The notes beneath the pieces were generated by a model that was not told the origin of the DNA, made no database searches, and saw only the letters and a program-made list of their open reading frames with translations. The translations under genes and the position numbers were made by a program. This document shows, piece by piece, positions 4,058-5,337 of a stretch of 5,337 nucleotides of DNA. Within the stretch, counting starts at the first letter, position 1. The number at the start of each line of letters is the position of its first letter. Source of the DNA: DATCVA01 sp036567205 (GTDB lineage: Bacteria > Pseudomonadota > Gammaproteobacteria > Burkholderiales > Burkholderiaceae_B); the NCBI GenBank assembly GCA_036567205.1, contig DATCVA010000074.1, forward strand, positions 1 through 5,337, given 5' to 3'.

Positions 4058-5337
4058 ATGGGTTTCGGACAAGGATTAAGTGGGTTAAACGCCGCCGCAC
4101 AGAATTTGGACGTTATCGGCAATAACATCGCCAACTCGGGGACGGTGGGCTTCAAGGCGGCAACGGCCACGTTTGCCGACGTGTACGCGTCGTCGCGCGT
4201 AGGGCTGGGCGTGCAGGTTGCCAGCATCAACCAGCGCTTTAGCGTCGGCACCATCAGCAGCACCGGCAACCAGCTTGATATGGCCATCGACGGCGCCAAA
4301 GGCATGTTCCGCGTACAAGACGCCAGCGGCAACGTGCTGTACACCCGCAACGGCCAGTTTTTTGCCGATAAAGACAACAATATTGTTAACGCCCAGGGCC
4401 AGCGCCTGACGGGTTACCAGACCAATGGCACTGATTTGGTTCCTATCCAGGTACCGGTCGGCAATATTGCGCCGAAAGCGACGGACGGCATTACCGTCAA
4501 GACGAACCTGGCCGCGAATGCCGATGTGGTTTATAACGCCGAGTACCGGGGATTGATGAAGTTATCGGATACGGCAGGGGCTTCGGTTGGCGATTTTTAT
4601 TATAAATTGGGCCCTGCCGCAAATGAGATTAACTGGTTTGCAGCCGATGGCGTGACGCCAGCCGCAGCGCCACCGGCGGGGGCATTCCCCATTACATACA
4701 AAACCCAAGGGGGTGGCGACCTAATTCTTGACAGCGCTACTACGTATGCTCCGGCCAGTACTTTTGCCGACAGCGTCGGAGCCAGCGAACAGGGCTATGT
4801 ATCAGCTGCTGCAGCAACTCCTTTCGACCCGACCAAACCAGATACTTACACTCACTCATTGCCCATCTCGGTCTATGACTCACTCGGCAATGCGCATCAA
4901 TTGACGCAGTATTTTGTCAAGCGCCCAGCCAATGCCGCTGGCGACAGCGAATGGGATGTGTATTACCGCCTGAATGGAAGCGAGTTGGCGGCGCCCCTCG
5001 ACGATGGTAATCCCGCCAAAATAGTATTTACTTCTGGCGGACTGCTGCAATCAGGGGGGAACATTACTTTGAATATTGCCAATCCTGGGGGTACCGCTTC
5101 ACCCGCAGACAACTTGGCCATCAACCTGAGCTACGCCGACTCCACCCAGTTCGGCGGCGAGTTTACGCCCAACTTCACGCAAACCGGCTACGCCACAGGC
5201 GAATACGCCGGCATGTCGATTTCGTCCGATGGCGAGATCGTGGCCAACTACACCAATGGCGAAACCCAAGCCATGGGTTTCCTAGCTCTGGCGAACTTCA
5301 ACAACCTGCAAGGCCTGCAGCCTGTGGGCGGCAACGC
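4058..5337 (+). CDS. flgE: FlgE, flagellar hook protein (3' end outside the window)
   Basis: FlgE polymerises into the hook, the flexible joint between rod and filament. The frame stays open for 426 codons to the window edge. The N-terminal rod/hook motif is NLDVIGNNIANSGTVGFK (residues 16-33), followed by the basal-body body domain with TRNGQFFADKDNNIVNAQGQ. Residues 256-278 hold FDPTKPDTY and the hallmark VYDSLGN (272-278). Residues 381-401 (GEYAGMSISSDGEIVANYTNG) and the final FNNLQGLQPVGGN return to the conserved core. The C-terminal helix (usually NVDLT...ELV...QRxYQAN) is missing because the window ends; roughly 75 residues are likely lacking, giving about 500 in total against 403 in Salmonella. 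Residues 157-254 are extra relative to the compact enterobacterial hook protein and poorly conserved in appearance. Confidence 0.96.
   Translation, partial: MGFGQGLSGLNAAAQNLDVIGNNIANSGTVGFKAATATFADVYASSRVGLGVQVASINQRFSVGTISSTGNQLDMAIDGAKGMFRVQDASGNVLYTRNGQFFADKDNNIVNAQGQRLTGYQTNGTDLVPIQVPVGNIAPKATDGITVKTNLAANADVVYNAEYRGLMKLSDTAGASVGDFYYKLGPAANEINWFAADGVTPAAAPPAGAFPITYKTQGGGDLILDSATTYAPASTFADSVGASEQGYVSAAAATPFDPTKPDTYTHSLPISVYDSLGNAHQLTQYFVKRPANAAGDSEWDVYYRLNGSELAAPLDDGNPAKIVFTSGGLLQSGGNITLNIANPGGTASPADNLAINLSYADSTQFGGEFTPNFTQTGYATGEYAGMSISSDGEIVANYTNGETQAMGFLALANFNNLQGLQPVGGN

Noticed and set aside
1..5337. CRISPR array, tRNA, rRNA, prophage, toxin-antitoxin or defence genes
   Set aside because: No regularly spaced direct repeats, RNA gene structure or relevant protein motifs were seen. 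The coding part is a standard flagellar cluster.

Overview
This window carries the rod and hook end of a bacterial flagellar gene cluster. Three genes on the minus strand (flgA, flgM, flgN, in order of transcription) are divergent from four on the plus strand (flgB, flgC, flgD and the 5' part of flgE, cut by the window edge). The flgN-flgM-flgA / flgB-flgC-flgD-flgE layout is the one known from enterobacteria and beta-proteobacteria. Moderately high GC, alanine-rich proteins and the look of the FlgD and FlgE sequences suggest a beta-proteobacterium, most likely Burkholderiales/Alcaligenaceae (Bordetella, Pusillimonas and relatives). That placement is inference from general resemblance; no search was run.

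Positions 1-542 hold no gene I can support. They contain a GC-rich repeat-like edge (1-50), a featureless spacer, and a large imperfect palindrome (273-491). The palindrome has 24-bp outer arms (22/24 matched), 23-bp perfect inner arms and a central hairpin. It lies about 50 bp beyond the flgN stop and looks like a small palindromic or MITE-like element.

Positions 543-2180 encode the FlgN export chaperone, the FlgM anti-sigma-28 factor and the FlgA P-ring chaperone. FlgM is read from a TTG start. The flgA-flgM gap carries a clear sigma-28 promoter (TAAAGTTT, 11 nt, GCCGTTAC), so flgM and flgN can be transcribed both from the flgA promoter and late from their own. Positions 2181-2374 are the divergent control region, with one good FlhDC-type half-site and a second partial one 59 bp away.

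Positions 2375-5337 encode the proximal rod proteins FlgB and FlgC, the hook cap FlgD (GTG start with a strong ribosome binding site) and hook protein FlgE. FlgE has an extra segment of about 95-100 residues between its conserved N-terminal part and the FDP...VYDSLGN region. Together the genes supply rod subunits, hook cap and hook, the factor needed to build the P ring, and the FlgM/FlgN checkpoint that holds back late genes until the hook is finished.

I found no novel system. The points most worth checking are the palindromic element, the FlgE insertion and the two classes of flagellar control site.
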